Below, in pieces: positions 44,045-57,134 of a DNA stretch of 64,000 bases. Source of the DNA: Artemisia argyi. Lineage: Eukaryota; Streptophyta; Magnoliopsida; Asterales; Asteraceae. A program made the translations under genes and the position numbers. The DNA is taken from positions 87,654,472-87,718,471 of the forward strand of contig CM060707.1 of NCBI GenBank assembly GCA_030686995.1, written 5' to 3'. The notes under the pieces were generated by a model. The model worked only from the letters and a program-made list of their open reading frames with translations. It was not told where the DNA came from and searched no databases. Numbering within the stretch: position 1 is the stretch's first letter; each line of letters begins with the position of its first letter.

Positions 44045-44140
44045 TTTTGCAAAAAGCCTGGGGGAAGATTCGAACCCCAGACCTCTTGTTTGCCCACGAC
44101 ACAACACACAACACAAACACCACTTGCCCTTGGGTCTTTG
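44042..44140 (-). ncRNA. tRNA-related (SINE-like) sequence adjoining the (TA)n run
   Basis: On the minus strand a B-box-like GGTTCGAATCT (44076-44066) follows AGGTCTGG. An A-box-like GGGCAAGTGGTG lies about 50 nt upstream. After it come CCCCCAGGC and AAAAACTT and then the TA run, which could be the SINE tail. It shares AGGTCTGGGGTTCGA with the sequence at 33661-33675. Not a functional tRNA. Confidence 0.4.
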
Positions 44141-44954
44141 TTCTGTTGTAACTTGCAAAATTTAATATATACCCCTATTTGTTTGCATTGAATCATTTTA
44201 AGCTTAACAACTTTTCTAGCTTATTTCTGGCTTATTTTCACATTAGACCACAACTTTTTATACTCTTTAAAAATTAGTTTTAACTTTTAGGATTTTTAGA
44301 AAAAAGTTTCAGATTTTTAGTAAATGTAATTTATTTATTAGAATTTAATTTGTGTTATTTAGTTTTTTACTCATTATAAATAGAATTTTAGTCGAAAAAT
44401 TAATTTTCTTTTTTCAAAAATTTTCTTTTGTCATTTGGTACGTAAGAAAATTAATTAGAAACCCGTAGGACGTTTGGAACTCAAAATTCACGTTTTATTT
44501 TGCGCACTCGCGTAATTTTTAAATAAACGTCACGTTTCTAATTTGGTTTACGTTTTAGGATTCCCGATACCTAATCATGTTTTCCCGTAGTGTTTTAGGT
44601 GTTTCTTAGTTTACTAGTTGCCTTAGGTTAATTTATTTTTACTTTCGTTTGTTAATTTTCAAATTCGTTAATTTAACGTACCATAAAACCAAATAACCTT
44701 TCCAATCATACAAGATTTTAATCCCAATCTCATTCGAAGTTTTCTATTCACACCTCGTTGGGGTACGACCCGGGAAATCACTTCCCGGTCTCACAATTTG
44801 AATATCACTTTCACAAGTTTTGCGAGGTAATCGTTTTTCTAAACGGTTTACTCGTATTACTTCACGTTTATTTGTCTCATAACAAATTAAACTTCACGTT
44901 TGTTGATTTTTTGATAAATTGTTGTTTACACACACCAAAACACAACGAATCAAA

Positions 44955-44972
44955 TGGCGCCGCTGCTGGGGA
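44955..44972 (+). other. Primer-binding site of element C, Asp-tRNA type
   Basis: TGGCGCCGCTGCTGGGGA has two mismatches to the Asp-tRNA complement and lies 2 nt after the LTR end. Confidence 0.82.
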
Positions 44973-45482
44973 GGCTGTGTGTCGAAAGTCTCGATAAGGT
45001 TTAGACAATTAGTCTTGTAGAACCTTCGCAATAAGTTACGCTTTTATAAAACGTATAAAAAAACCAAAAATATTTTTCTTTTGTTTCTAGTATATGTATT
45101 ATATCTATAAAAGTTAAGAAAAACACAAAAAGATTTTCCCGTTTCATTGTTTAATAATTACAACGTTAAAATCTTACCACCACAAACCAAGGCAGAACAC
45201 CTACCAACTGGGAGTGTGACCATAATAAGTTCCCAAACCAAAGATCAAAACTTGCCTTTGAATCACTTGCGTTTTGGAAAACTTTTAAACGAGAAACACA
45301 CATTAAAAGGAGTCGAAACGGTATGTGGCGATCCAACGAACTTCACCCAGCGAGAGATCCATTCTTCTCTCCCGCTCCTTTGTGCGTTTTTCTTTAGAAG
45401 TTAACCTTGCGTTTGTGATTATTGGTTTAAGTTCCCTTGTCGTTAAAGTGGTATTGTTTTAATTGATATTTTTTTGTGGTGC

Positions 45483-47285
45483 ATGCGCACACGTTCGTCT
45501 ACGTCAACAAGTCCTTTGCAATCGCTTAATAACATTCCAAGAAGAAGGCGTAATCGACGACGTACCAATCGAATAGTCGAACCCGAGCTTCGTACTATTC
45601 CCATCATGGCGGCCGAGCCCACTATGAATGAGCTTCTCCAAGCACCCATCGAGGGTTATGGAGATGCTATCGTCATTCCAGCCATCGTGGCTGACAATTT
45701 CGAGCTTAAGACGGGGTTGATAAACTTAGTCACCTCGCGTCAATTCTATGGTTTCGAGAGGGACGATCCTCAAGATCACATTCGATGGTTCAACAAAATC
45801 ACGTCTACCATCAAATGCAAAAATGTCCCTGAGGAAGCTATCAAACTTCTTCTCATCCCGTTTTCCCTCGATGGGGCTGCCAAAAATTGGCTAGACAAAC
45901 AACCCTCTCGATCGATTGAAACGTGGGAAGATTTGGTCAAGAAGTTTGTGAATGAATTCTTTCCTCCATCTAAAACCACCGCCCTCAAGAATGAGATCAT
46001 GAAGTTCATGCAAAAATTTGATGAATCATTCGGTGAGGCATGGGATTGTTACAAGGACATGCTTCATAAATGTCCTCATCACGGTTTCTCCAAGTTAATG
46101 CAACTTGACACTTTCTATAATGGTGTGAGCCAAGTCGATCAAGACTCTCTTAATGCCTCCGCGGGAGGCAACTTCTTGAATCGAACCACCAAAGATGCTT
46201 TGATGATCATTGAAAACAAGTCTAAGGTCCGCATTCCACGAAGCAAATTGGTTGTTTCATAAGTTAATGTTGGTCCTTCTTCCTCATCACCCGTGGGTCA
46301 ATCTAGCACCGATGCTAGACTTGACAAGCTCACGGAAGCTATTCATGCTTTGGTTCTTACCAAAACAAAGAAAGTTTCTTCTCAACCTGCTAAAGTAAAA
46401 AAGGTTGACACTTGTGTTACTTGTGGTGGTCCACACGCTTACTACAATTGTACTGCCACCGATGGCAATCCATTTGAAGCTAATGCAATAGCCGGTAGTT
46501 CTAACCAAGGATGTAACCAATACCGTCCTCAAATGGAACCAAATTACCGTGCTAACAATCAAAGTGGTCCACCCGGTTTTTCTCAACCCAATAATCCAAG
46601 TAGATTCAATGAAAATCAACAACAAAGAAACCCGAATGTTCAAAACCAATTTCAGGCCCCTATGAACCAATATCAAAATCAAGGGGGAAATTACAACCAA
46701 GGTTCTCACAATCAAGGAAACTTGAATAGAAACCAAGGTTATGGTAATTTCAATCAAGGAAACAATTTTCATGGTAATCAAAACCATGGAAATTTTCAAA
46801 ATCAAGGTTTCAATCAAAACAACCGAGCTCAAAATTTTCCTCAAAATCAAACCGTTGCTCAACCTCAATCATCAACCGATGAATTGTTGAAGCAATTTAT
46901 GAAAGCTCAAGAAGAAACTAACAGGTTGTTGATCGGTCAAATTTCTGAACTAAAGAAGTCTTTAAATGATCGTCCTTTGGGATCGGGAACGCTACCAAGA
47001 AACACGATCGCCAACCCGAAGGGCGATGTAATGGCGATCACAACCCGTAGTGGAGTTTCTTATGATGGACCCGCGATTCCTACTACCTCATCTTATTCTC
47101 CTCCCGAGGTAGTGGAACGTGAACATGAGCCTACAAAGGACAAGGTGCAAATTACAAGCACACAAAGTACCGCACACGTCCAACCTCATGTTGTCCCAAA
47201 AACCAAATCTAAACCGGGAATTGTTTTTGAACCCTCGGAAAATCCCGTTCAACCAAAGGCTTCAATACCATACCTTCGCGTTTAA
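45483..47285 (+). pseudogene. gag: Gag of element C, one nonsense codon
   Basis: The frame begins at the ATG at 45483 (MRTRSSTSTS, Arg-rich N-terminus) and runs to 47285, broken by TAA at 46260-46262. The first part holds the retrotransposon Gag domain: RDDPQDHIRWF, AAKNWLDKQP, EDLVKKFVNEFFPP, LNASAGG. After the stop, in the same frame, come the zinc knuckle CVTCGGPHAYYNC and a long Asn/Gln-rich tract of NQG-type repeats (about 46500-46860), then SELKKSLNDRPLG and protease-proximal sequence. A one-base loss near 47271 shifts the frame into the stop at 47283-47285; pol continues in the next frame. It would build the particle and bind RNA. Confidence 0.87.
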
Positions 47286-48810
47286 ATGATCAAAGACTCC
47301 GCGAACAAACTAATGATCAAATGAAAAAGTTTCTTGAAATTTTTCAAAAATTACACTTCGACATTAGTTTCGCGGATGCTCTTCTCTGTATGCCCAAGTT
47401 TGCTTCCACTTTCAAGAGTCTTCTAAGTAACAAAGAGAAACTATTTGAACTCACCAAAACTCGTTTGAACAAAAATTGTTCGGCGGTTCTCCTAAAGAAA
47501 CTTCCTAAAAAATTAGGGAACCCCGAAAAATTTCTCATTCCATGTGATTTCCAAAAGCTTGAGGAATGCTTCGCTTTGGCCGATCTTGGCGCTAGCATAA
47601 ACCTCATGCCTTTCTCTATTTGGCAAAAACTTTCACTTCCCGAGCTTACACCAACACGAATGACTCTCGAATTAGCAACCCGTTCGGTTACAATTCCGAA
47701 GGGTATTGCTGAAGATGTCTTTGTGAAGGTTGGCAAGTTCCATTTTCCTGCCGACTTCGTAGTCGTTGATTTTGATACCGATCCTCGAGTCCTCCTTATT
47801 TTGGGAAGACCATTCTTAAAAACGGCTCGTGCATTAATCGGCATATTCGAAGGAGAAATGACTCTTAGAGTTGGCAATGAAAAGTTGGTCATAAACATTG
47901 AAGACACTTCAAAAGATGTTCTCGAACTTGAACGAGAGGCAATTAACCAAATTGATTTCGTCGATGTTACATGCGATGACTATTTTGAAGAAGTGTTAAG
48001 TGTGCAAGGATCTATCAATCCTTCCATTGATGTCTCTCCCCCCTCTCTTACTCCATTTTTGGGAGGTGACTTCATTTTGGAAGAAATCGAAGCTTGTTTG
48101 TCGTGTGATTCTCATGTTGATAATGATTTAATCAATCCCGAGGAAGACATACTTCTACTTGAGAAGTTGCTTAATGATGATCCATCATCTTTTCCTCCAA
48201 AAGAACTTCATAATGTGGAAGTCAAAGATGTTGAAAAAACTGATGACTTTCCTGAGGTCGAACTCAAGGAACTTCCGCCTCATCTCGAGTACGCATTTTT
48301 GGAGGGTGACGATAAGTTTCCCGTCATAATTGCTAAGGACTTGAATGAGGAAAACAAAACCGCTCTTCTCAAGGTTTTAAAGTCACACAAGCAAGCCATT
48401 GCTTGGAGACTTTCCGACATCAAGGGTATTAACCCGGAATTTTGTATGCACAAAATTTTGATGGAGGATGACTTTAAACCGGCGGTTCAACAACAAAGAA
48501 GGGTAAATCCTAAGATTCATGAGGTTATCAAGCAAGACGTCATTAAACTTCTTAATGCTGGTTTGATCTACCCTATTTCAGATAGTCCTTGGGTGAGTCC
48601 CGTTCATTGTGTGCCCAAGAAAGGTGGCATAACAGTTGTCAAAAATGATGATAACGAGTTAATTCCGACTCGATTGGTAACGGGTTGGCGCGTTTGCATT
48701 GATTATCGAAAATTAAACGACGCCACCCGTAAAGACCACTTTCCATTACCTTTCATGGATCAAATGCTCGAAAGATTGGCGGAAAACGAATACTATTGTT
48801 TCCTTGACGG
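47286..48810 (+). pseudogene. pol: Protease and N-terminal reverse transcriptase of element C
   Basis: The frame opens with MKKFLEIFQKLHFDISFADA, the conserved Athila segment before protease. The aspartic protease carries ALADLGASINLMP (Asp-Leu-Gly at the active site, usual in Athila) and LILGRPFLKTARALI. An acidic linker of about 150 residues (47950-48330) leads to RT: SDIKGINPEFCMHKI, SPWVSPVHCVPKKGG, WRVCIDYRKLNDATRKDHFP and YYCFLDGF, which holds the first catalytic Asp. Near 48810 a one-base change shifts the frame, and the listed continuation to 48949 is nonsense. Confidence 0.87.
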
Positions 48811-50460
48811 TTTTTGGGTTATTTCCAAATTCCCATCGATCCTCAAGATCAAGAAAAAACGACTTTTACGTGCCCATACGGAACATTTGCTTATCGACGC
48901 ATGCCTTTTGGCTTATGCAATGCTCCGGGCACGTTTCAAAGATGCATGATGGCCATTTTTCACGACATGATCGAGAAAACAATGGAGGTCTTCATGGATG
49001 ATTTTTCGGTCGTTGGGAATTCATTCGAATCATGTCTCTCAAATTTAGACAAAATGCTCCAAAGGTGTGAAGACACCAACCTTAGTCTAAATTGGGAGAA
49101 AAGTCATTTCATGGTCAAGGAAGGAATTGTCCTTGGCCATAAGATTTCCAAGAGTGGGATTGAGGTTGATAAAGCTAAAATCGATGTCATTGCTAAGCTT
49201 CCTCCTCCCACTACTGTCAAAGGTGTTCGGAGTTTCCTGGGTCATGCCGGCTTCTATTGTAGATTCATCCAAGATTTCTCGAAGATAGCTAGGCCTATGA
49301 CCCGACTTCTTGAAAAAGAGACTCCATTTGTCTTTTCCGATGAGTGCATCGAAGCTTTTCAAAATCTCAAGAAAAAGCTTACCGAGGCACCCATTCTAGT
49401 TGCCCCCAATTGGGACCTACCTTTTGAACTCATGTGTGATGCAAGTGACTTTGCAATAGGTGTGGTCTTGAGGCAACGCAAAACCAAACATTTTCAGCCG
49501 ATTCATTATGCAAGCAAAACCTTGACCGAAGCTCAAGCTCATTACATCACAACGGAAAAAGAATTACTAGCCGTGGTGTATGCGTTTGAGAAGTTTCGGC
49601 CATATTTGATCTTGACTAAATGCATAGTGTACACGGATCACTCGGCTCTAAAATATCTCTTTGCCAAGCAAGATGCAAAGCCGAGATTGCTCCGTTGGGT
49701 TCTCCTTCTACAAGAATTTGATATCATCATTCGTGATAAAAAAGGAGCCGAGAACCTCGCCGCTGACCATCTTTCCCGATTGGAGAATCCTCATCAAGGT
49801 GTTCTCGAGAAAAAGGAAATAAACGAAACATTTCCTCTCGAGACACTAAATGTGATTTCCTCTCGTGGTGATTCTAGTACCCCATGGTTTGCCGACTTTG
49901 CAAACTACCATGCGGGGAACTTCGTTGTTAAAGGGATTTCGTCCCACCAAAAGAGCAAGTTTTTCAAAGATGTTAATCACTACTTTTGGGACGATCCATA
50001 TCTGTTTAAAATTTGTGCGGATCAGGTTATTCGAAGGTGTGTTCATGGCCAAGATGCCATGGAAATCCTTAAGGCTTGTCATAATGGACCCACCGGGGGA
50101 CATCATGGCCCGAACTACACCGCTCGAAAAGTATTTGAGTCCGGTTTTTATTGGCCCTCCATTTACAAAGACGCCCATGACCTAGTCAAATCTTGCGACT
50201 CGTGTCAACGTCAAGGAAAGATCAAACAACGGGATGAAATGCCACAAAACGTCATCCAAGTTTGTGAGATCTTTGATGTTTGGGGCATAGACTTTATGGG
50301 GCCGTTCCCATCTTCACGAGGGAACAAATACATACTCGTGGCCGTTGACTACCTGTCAAAATGGGTCGAAGCAAAAGCTCTCCCAACCAACGATGCCCGA
50401 GTAGTTGTAAAAATTTTGAAATCATTATTCTCAAGGTTTGAACTCCCTACGCTATCATAA
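48811..50460 (+). pseudogene. pol: RT palm, RNase H and integrase core start of element C
   Basis: It continues RT with [36 protein letters not shown] and the catalytic FMDDFSV. The connection has [17 protein letters not shown] and [16 protein letters not shown]. RNase H shows acidic residues in [32 protein letters not shown] and AADHLSRLE. Integrase begins with the HHCC zinc region ([21 protein letters not shown]) and the first core Asp in [13 protein letters not shown] frameshift near 50448 ends the frame before the second core Asp. All visible RT and RNase H catalytic residues are kept. Confidence 0.9.
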
Positions 50461-51167
50461 GCGATCGCGGTACTCACTTTTGCAACGAACAATTTGCAAA
50501 AGTCATGCTCAAGTATGGTGTCACTCACCGACTTGCTACCGCCTATCACCCACAAACGAGTGGGCAAGTGGAGGTTTCAAACCGTGGTTTGAAAAGGATT
50601 CTTGAAAGAACCGTGGCCAAAAACCGTGCCTGTTGGTCGGACAAGTTAGATGACGCTCTATGGGCTTTTCGTACGGCTTATAAAACACCCATCGGGTGTA
50701 CTCCTTATAAGCTCGTGTATGGAAAAACTTGTCATCTACTGATTGAGCTCGAGCACAAAGCCTATTGGGCTTTGAAGAATGCCAATTTTGATCTTAAGTC
50801 TGCGGGTGATCACAGGAAAGTTCAACTCAATGAACTCAATGAACTTTGTGATCAAGCTTACGAAAACTCTTTAATTTATAAAGAGAAAACAAAGAAGATC
50901 CATGACTCCAAAATCAAAAACCGCGTTTTCAACGTTGGTGACCGAGTCCTTCTTTTTAACTCTCGATTAAAGATCTTTTTGGGTAAGCTTAAAACCCGCT
51001 GGACTGTACCTTTCACCGTTGCCAAAAATTTTCCTTATGGCACCGTCGAGTTATCTCAAGACGACGGTCCAAATTTCAAAGTAAATGGGCATCGGTTGAA
51101 ACATTATTTTGGAGGGGACATACCACCTATTGTCCCGGACCTCCAAACTTTCCCCATGGACCAATGA
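50461..51167 (+). pseudogene. pol: Integrase C-terminal half of element C
   Basis: After the frameshift the DDE core continues with the second Asp in the [12 protein letters not shown] motif (just before 50505) and with Glu in [17 protein letters not shown]. It is followed by [25 protein letters not shown] and the C-terminal DNA-binding part [15 protein letters not shown], then [21 protein letters not shown]. It ends at 51165-51167 with the usual Athila tail. It would insert the DNA copy. Confidence 0.9.
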
Positions 51168-51230
51168 ATTCGGGGATCGAGTCAAGCTAGCGACTCGATA
51201 AACAAAAACAGTAGCAACACTGTGACAACT
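51168..51230 (+). other. Remnant of element C after pol
   Basis: About 60 bp with CGAGTCAAGCTAGCGACTCG lie between the pol stop and the proposed LTR start of element D. The last five bases AACAC are the predicted target duplication of D. Confidence 0.4.
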
Positions 51231-52982
51231 GGCAAAATAGGCAGCCGTTTTTGAAACCCGCATTACATTAAAAATTATAATTTTGGAATTTTTGAAGAGT
51301 TTATTGTGACGAGATGTTTTATGAACGTTGGCATGTGAATTTGATCGTACGTTAATTATGAGGATTTGATTATTTATTTATGGTTTGGTTCGTTCGTGAT
51401 GATTTATTTTGAGATCGTTATTTTGGCACTACATTGACTCCGACACTAGGTTAACCTAACAATTTTAATTATTTTAATATTGGTTTGGATATTATTATTT
51501 TGGAACGTATCGCGAGGTTTTGATTATTTTTGGAACAAGTTCAGTTTAAGAAAGTTGCTTGGTTATTTAAGGTTTCGGGTTTGGCCCGTGTATTTGCACC
51601 GGGTTACTTAACCCACTACACCCCTCACTATTATTATTATTATTATTAATAAAAATATATTTTTTTTAAAAATTACTTAAAATCGTCCTTGTGGACCCGG
51701 TCAAAAGCAACAACACCACACCCTCACCCTCATCACCAACAATTCACTCTCTCTCTCTCTTCTAACATATCAACCATCACCGCACCCTTTAACCACCAAT
51801 CGCACCACCACCGCCACCCTCACATCAAATCTAACACCACCATCTTAACCATTTTCTTCCGATCTATCTATTGGTGCAAACCACGCGTGATTTGGACCAC
51901 CCTAACACCCTTTTCGAATTAAAATCACCACATTATCACCACTTACACCATCTTTTCTTTTGGGTTTTTGAAGAAATTGAATTTTTGGAGTTTGTTCGGA
52001 GGTGAGTGGCCACGAAGTCGATTTGTGCGCCCTGATTCATACCCAAATCGTGGGTATAATATTATTTTCTTGTTGGGTTTTGATGAAATATTGATTAATA
52101 ATGATGGGGAAATGATGTTTTGACAATAAAAGTCCGTTTGGTATCTTAGGTTTGGGTGTGACGCGAGTTTGGTACTCGATACATGACATTTGGGTCGCGT
52201 TTTGTTCTGTTGATGGCTCGAATGGAGCTCGACCGAGACATTAGGTCTCGATGTGACCTCTCCTTGACTCGTTTGGGAGTCTCGGATGTTTTGTTGGTCC
52301 GATTATACATTTCTTGGTGTTATGATTCTTGGTATTTGGTGTATTGGTTGAGTTGTGATTATTCTTGGCTTGTTGTTGTTGTCGTGATTCTTGGCCGACA
52401 ACCCCTTTGGGTCCGTTTGGTTGTTTTTTTTGGCTCGTGGAGCAATGCCGAGACCTAAGGGTCTCGGGCGAGGCCATATTATGAGTTTTGTGGTCTCATT
52501 GTTGAGCCGGGTTTGACTTGGTAAGTCGACCCGTATGTATGGTATATATTGTTGTGGTTGAAATTGTGTTGTCATTATTATTGTTGTGGCATACTTTGGA
52601 CCGAAGCTTTTGGATGGGTCGAGACACTTTGTGGTCTCGACTTGGTATACTTGTGATTTGGATATGGAGATGTGTTGTCGAGTGTGGACTTGGGGACCGA
52701 TTGTGAGAAGGTCATTAGATGACGGAGATAGGTTAGTTGGGTGCCGTAGTCGGACCCTCTTGTTGTAGCACGTGGATATGGGATTGATTTGGACGGAGAT
52801 GATTTATTTATTTTGACTTGATTCTTATGTTGGACTTGGACTATGAGCCGAGAGTCATGACTCGGACATGTGACCAAATTCTATGACTCGATAAATATTT
52901 AAAAGTCAAACATTAAAAATAATACTCGTAATAATATTATTGATAATATAATCGTTTATATACGTATATAGACGTGATAAAC

Positions 52983-53100
<118 letters not shown>

Positions 53101-54031
53101 GCGTATATTAGTAATAAAACGATCACGAGTAAACGTTATAATAATATAACGATAGTTATTATACTATGCAAATAGTGTAATAAATGTCGGAATATTGTTA
53201 TAAATAACAACTATAAATAACGGCGAAAACTAATAAGTCGGGTGAGTAATAAATAAAAATATAACGATTTTTATAAATTTAGAAACTTATCGAGTTATAC
53301 GAGTGTGGTTATTTAAAGTCCAAGTGGGCTTTATATTGGGACTTTTGTGTTGTCACGGATATGTGACGATTAATATAAACATTTTCTATAGCAAATGACT
53401 TATTTAATCGACGGATTAGATCGAGTTATTTGTTTATATAAAATGAGTATATTAATGGGCATTGTATCCCGCGATGCCCATAGGATGTGGTATATGTTTT
53501 AGGGAAATAAATTACTATGTATCTCGTGGAATTTGGCCGGTTCGACGATATATATAGGGAGTTTATTTGAGTACGATATATACCAAATAGAATTCTTTGT
53601 GCTATGTGCTTTAGGTTGGGTATACTTTTGGAACGATATATTACGTAAATAAATATGGGAGATTACCAAATCGACGGATTTGATAAGCTTCGATGATTTA
53701 TTTAAATAATATGTTGGGCTAATATTAGACCTATAGATGGTTTATTATTTTGTTTGTTGTGGCTTTTTGGTTTGAGTTGTGTCGACCCTTCACCCATATG
53801 GATACTGTAACACCCCCAAAATACCGCAGCGGAAGACTGTGTCATAGGGGTGCTACTTCATAATACAAAGTACACGGTATAGAAAACGAACTCTAAATGA
53901 GACGTTTTGAAAAGTTACCATTCGATTAATAAATTCCGAGTTAAAACTTGAGTTCCATAATACAATACATAAGAGTTCAAAACATGCCAAGCGACTCTAT
54001 GCTCCATGCAACAGCTTATCATCTTACAGAC

Positions 54032-54571
54032 CTGAGACAAACATGCTAAAGTGTCAACACAATGGTTGGTGAGTTCATAGAGTTTGTCTTAAAATAATTG
54101 AAAAATCCTTGAAAGAATTTTCGCACAGCAAAGGCATCGTGAATCCACTCAGTTGCAAGTCCCGCTCATAACAACACTTGCAACATGTGTGTTCACAACC
54201 CACTGCTAAATATAATGAATAAGACATGTAATAGTTCATCAAGACAATTTAAGCAATTAGAAGTGAGTCTACACTTCATCTCCGAAGACCTCACTTTGGG
54301 AGCCAATTCCCAAAGACAACTGGGAGTCAATTCCCAAAGACAAATGGGAGCTACTTCCCAAAGACAACTGGGAGCCACTTCCCAAAAATAACTACTAGTC
54401 AATAAATAGAATAACGCAATTAAGTATAACGCAGTCATGTATGTAAGAAATCAAGTGTAACACAGTCAAGTATAAACGTTTTGAGTATTTGTACAAGTAA
54501 ACAAGTAGTTGAGCATGTGTCTCCCCCAAGGAGTTAAGACAAGTATGAAAAGAGTAGGGGCTATGACTCAC
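54032..54571 (-). other. Putative LTR intron in the minus-strand solo LTR
   Basis: On the minus strand: donor TTAAG/GTGAGTCATAGCC (first base 54571), branch-like GTTGAC near 54057, acceptor TTTGTCTCAG (last base 54032); 540 nt. Confidence 0.45.
54298..54390. repeat. 24-bp tandem repeat, four copies
   Basis: Units of GGGAGYYAMTTCCCAAAGAC at 54298, 54322, 54346 and 54370, inside the putative LTR intron. Each unit carries the inverted pair GGGA/TCCC. Confidence 0.88.
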
Positions 54572-57134
54572 CTTAAGCTTAAGTGATGTGAAATGAAAGT
54601 GGTAGTCGAATCGCGAAAGTCACTAAGAGCAGCCTATAATAGAACGTTGCGACTTAGGTTTGGAGTAACGTCTAAGAATACAAATAATTGCCTATATATG
54701 TCTTGCATAATGTTCATGATGTAGTACTTAGTATATAGCGTAAGTCGTTGAATATAAATGGTTTATGGAACATGTATAGGTTGTATATCTCTTACTACCG
54801 TTCGGGCCGACATAATTCAGAAGTCATGGAGTAAACGTTCGAGGAGCCAGGACACTTTAACTCGTAAATCCACAACTCATCTCGACGGCTTACTTAATGA
54901 ACTCCTCACATGAGGCTCCCTACTATTGTAGTGTTTGATAACAAATGTATAAGTTTTGATCCGAAAAGTTACATGTCCAATATTTGAATAAACTTAGGAA
55001 AGTCTATTTGTACATGAAGATTGTTATTAGGGTAAGTTTATTATAACTTGTATCTCATGGTTCTTTAGGTGGAGTAGATCCAAATTGTTTGTTCAAGTTA
55101 TCGTCAACTCCTTGTTTCATGTTTTCGCCTAAGTAAGTTTATATGGTCATTTAGTCATGGCTTCGCCGTGACCTTGGTCATTTTTCCATGGTCTTGAGAC
55201 TCAACCTTGGCTTTAGCCATGGTTGTGGTCTTGGCTTTAGGTCATTAGACCTCTTGGTCTTAGTAAATCATAACTATAATATAGTGACTTTGGTCTAAAA
55301 TGGGCTGTTAAGATTTTGAAGAAAATTATCACTCGGAAAGCGTTTTCAGGGCTCGAGCTTCTTTGTTCCTGAACGAAAACGTCGTTCCTGACAACTTTCA
55401 TGTTTTAACTTTTTGATGATTCGGACCAGAAGGGTGACTTTAAAAATCAAAATTTGATCAGAATGCTATTTGGGCAGTTTTGCCGTTTTGGTTTCGCTAG
55501 CTTCAAATGGTCATAACTTTTGACTCGTGTACTCGTTTTGGGTGATTCAAATTGCTATGTTTTCCTTGTTAAGTCCTCTTTAACAGTAAGTAAGTGTCAA
55601 ATATCAAAGTTATACTATTTTGGTCGTGGTTCTCCATAAAAATCACTAGTTTGCTTGTTTACTTGTCATAAGTTAACATATGTATACCAATACTTGTTTT
55701 ATCCATTTTTAAACATCATGAACACAATAACAAGAACATATATAGCATGAAAGGAACACAAAGAGCATGTAAATGATAATTAAGCAAGAAAGTATGTTAG
55801 GGTTTGCTTACAACTTGAGGCTTTCTAAAAGAAAGGTAAGTAACTAGTAAGGTACGGACTTTGATAGACTTAAGCTTCACCCTTTGCAATCTATGATAAA
55901 CCGAGGTTATTTGAAGATTATAACGACGCCTTCTTGAAGTCCAAAGCTATTTGAAGATTATAACGACGTCTTTTTGGAGACTTTAAAGTTATAACAACTT
56001 TTCTTAGAAAATTTCCAAGATTGAAGATCAAACACTAGTTTTCTTTCAAAAACTAGTTAACTTTCTTACAAAATATAAGAAAAGTGCCTTAGGTTTTAGG
56101 ACTTGAAGGTTATAAGAAGGTGTGGTGCAAGTTTTCTATGTGTTTTTAGCTTGGTATTTATAGGGTAGGAAAAATAGTTAACCATATATTGGGTTAGAAA
56201 TTAACCATGGTTAGTTTAGACACTTGTAAACATCCTAGAGATCAATGGTCAAGATCAAGCCATAAAATGGTGACTCCCCCCCCCCTAAATGGCGGTTCAA
56301 GGTGGATAAGGGTGACTAGATGATGAGTCTTGGTGCTATCTTGCTTAGTTTGTGCATTTTGACTCCGTAAAATGCTAACCGTAAATGATTAAGCCTTAAA
56401 ACGTAAAACCGGGTATCGTAAAAATATGAAACTTGAAAGTATTGTTAAACATGTCAATATAGTCCATAATAAAATATAAAATGAGTGGTAGGTTCTATCG
56501 GGTGCTAAAACCCTGCTAAAAACTGGAAACACGGGTCTAAAACGCGTAATTCGCGTAAAACGCTGAACTGGAAAACGTAAAATTCCAAAACTTTTGGAAT
56601 TGTCATAAAATGAAAGAAAATCATATTTCTATTGTTTATAATGTTTTATGGATATATCGGGATGCTGGAAGGACGTTTAAACCTAAAAGTAAATCTCGGA
56701 CACGGCTTTGTGATTTTTGCAGAAATGATCCGACGAGCGTCAAACTCTCGGATTATCGTTAAAATAGTTTAACTTACGAGAATATGAAATAAAAATTTCT
56801 GAGATGAATAGTGAAAAGTGAATAGTAAAAAGTGAATAGTAAAAAGTGAATAGTGAAATTTTCCGGGAATAGTAATTAATCTGAAAATGCGAATTGTTAC
56901 AGATACCAAACGTCGAATTTCAAATTAATATGAAGTTAATTCGAGAAATGGATATTTTGGAAAGTAAAACGGAATACGTTCGGGAATGGGAATATTTGAT
57001 TTTTGAGGAAATGGTTTCTGAACGAGTTTGATATTGTTAGAAAGTGCCGAGTCTGTAGTTTCCGTTACATGAGTTGCTTGAGATTACTTACGTCTTTCTT
57101 CTATCGTTTCTTTTGAGGATTTGCTGGACTTGAG

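Larger units (their letters stand above)
41287..44952 (+). repeat. 5' LTR of element C, 3666 bp
   Basis: Starts TGATAAGTGCG and ends CGAATCA (TGAT/ATCA). TATA-like GTATAAATAG at 42351-42360. A polypurine AAAGAAAAGAAGAAAAAAAA tract lies near 42600. An (AT)n run (43969-44041) and a tRNA-like sequence lie inside it. Small frames here are unsupported. Confidence 0.75.
41287..51230 (+). mobile_element. Element C: Athila-like gypsy retrotransposon, broken, 3' LTR not seen
   Basis: Order: LTR (41287-44952), Asp-tRNA primer site (44955-44972), gag (45483-47285), protease and RT (47286-48810), RT-RNase H-integrase (48811-51167). RT before integrase makes it Ty3/gypsy, and FMDDFSV and the Asp primer favour Athila. 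No env-like ORF or 3' LTR follows; element D begins about 60 bp after the pol stop, so the 3' end was lost or lies beyond D. At least one nonsense change and three frameshifts are present. Confidence 0.85.
53806..56901 (-). mobile_element. Solo LTR, 3096 bp, minus strand, duplication GATAC
   Basis: On the minus strand it starts TGTAACAATTCGC (56901) and ends GGGGGTGTTACA (53806). GATAC flanks it at 53801-53805 and 56902-56906. It is the same family as the shorter solo LTR at 23162-24869. It holds ACTATTCAC repeats near its 5' end, a putative intron (54571 to 54032) and a 24-bp tandem repeat (54298-54390). It lies inside the LTR of element D, so it inserted after D. Confidence 0.92.

Noticed and set aside
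45147..45404. 85-residue ORF between primer site and gag of element C
   Set aside because: No domain and no sign of conservation. It lies in the leader and is best treated as chance.
52183..52877. Overlapping ORFs of 60-99 residues on both strands
   Set aside because: Inside the LTR of element D, with similar-length frames on both strands and no motif, as expected for moderately GC-rich non-coding sequence.
54185..54438. Repetitive ORFs on both strands (QRQLG-type and WEVAPSCL-type units)
   Set aside because: Translations of the 24-bp tandem repeat in the solo LTR.
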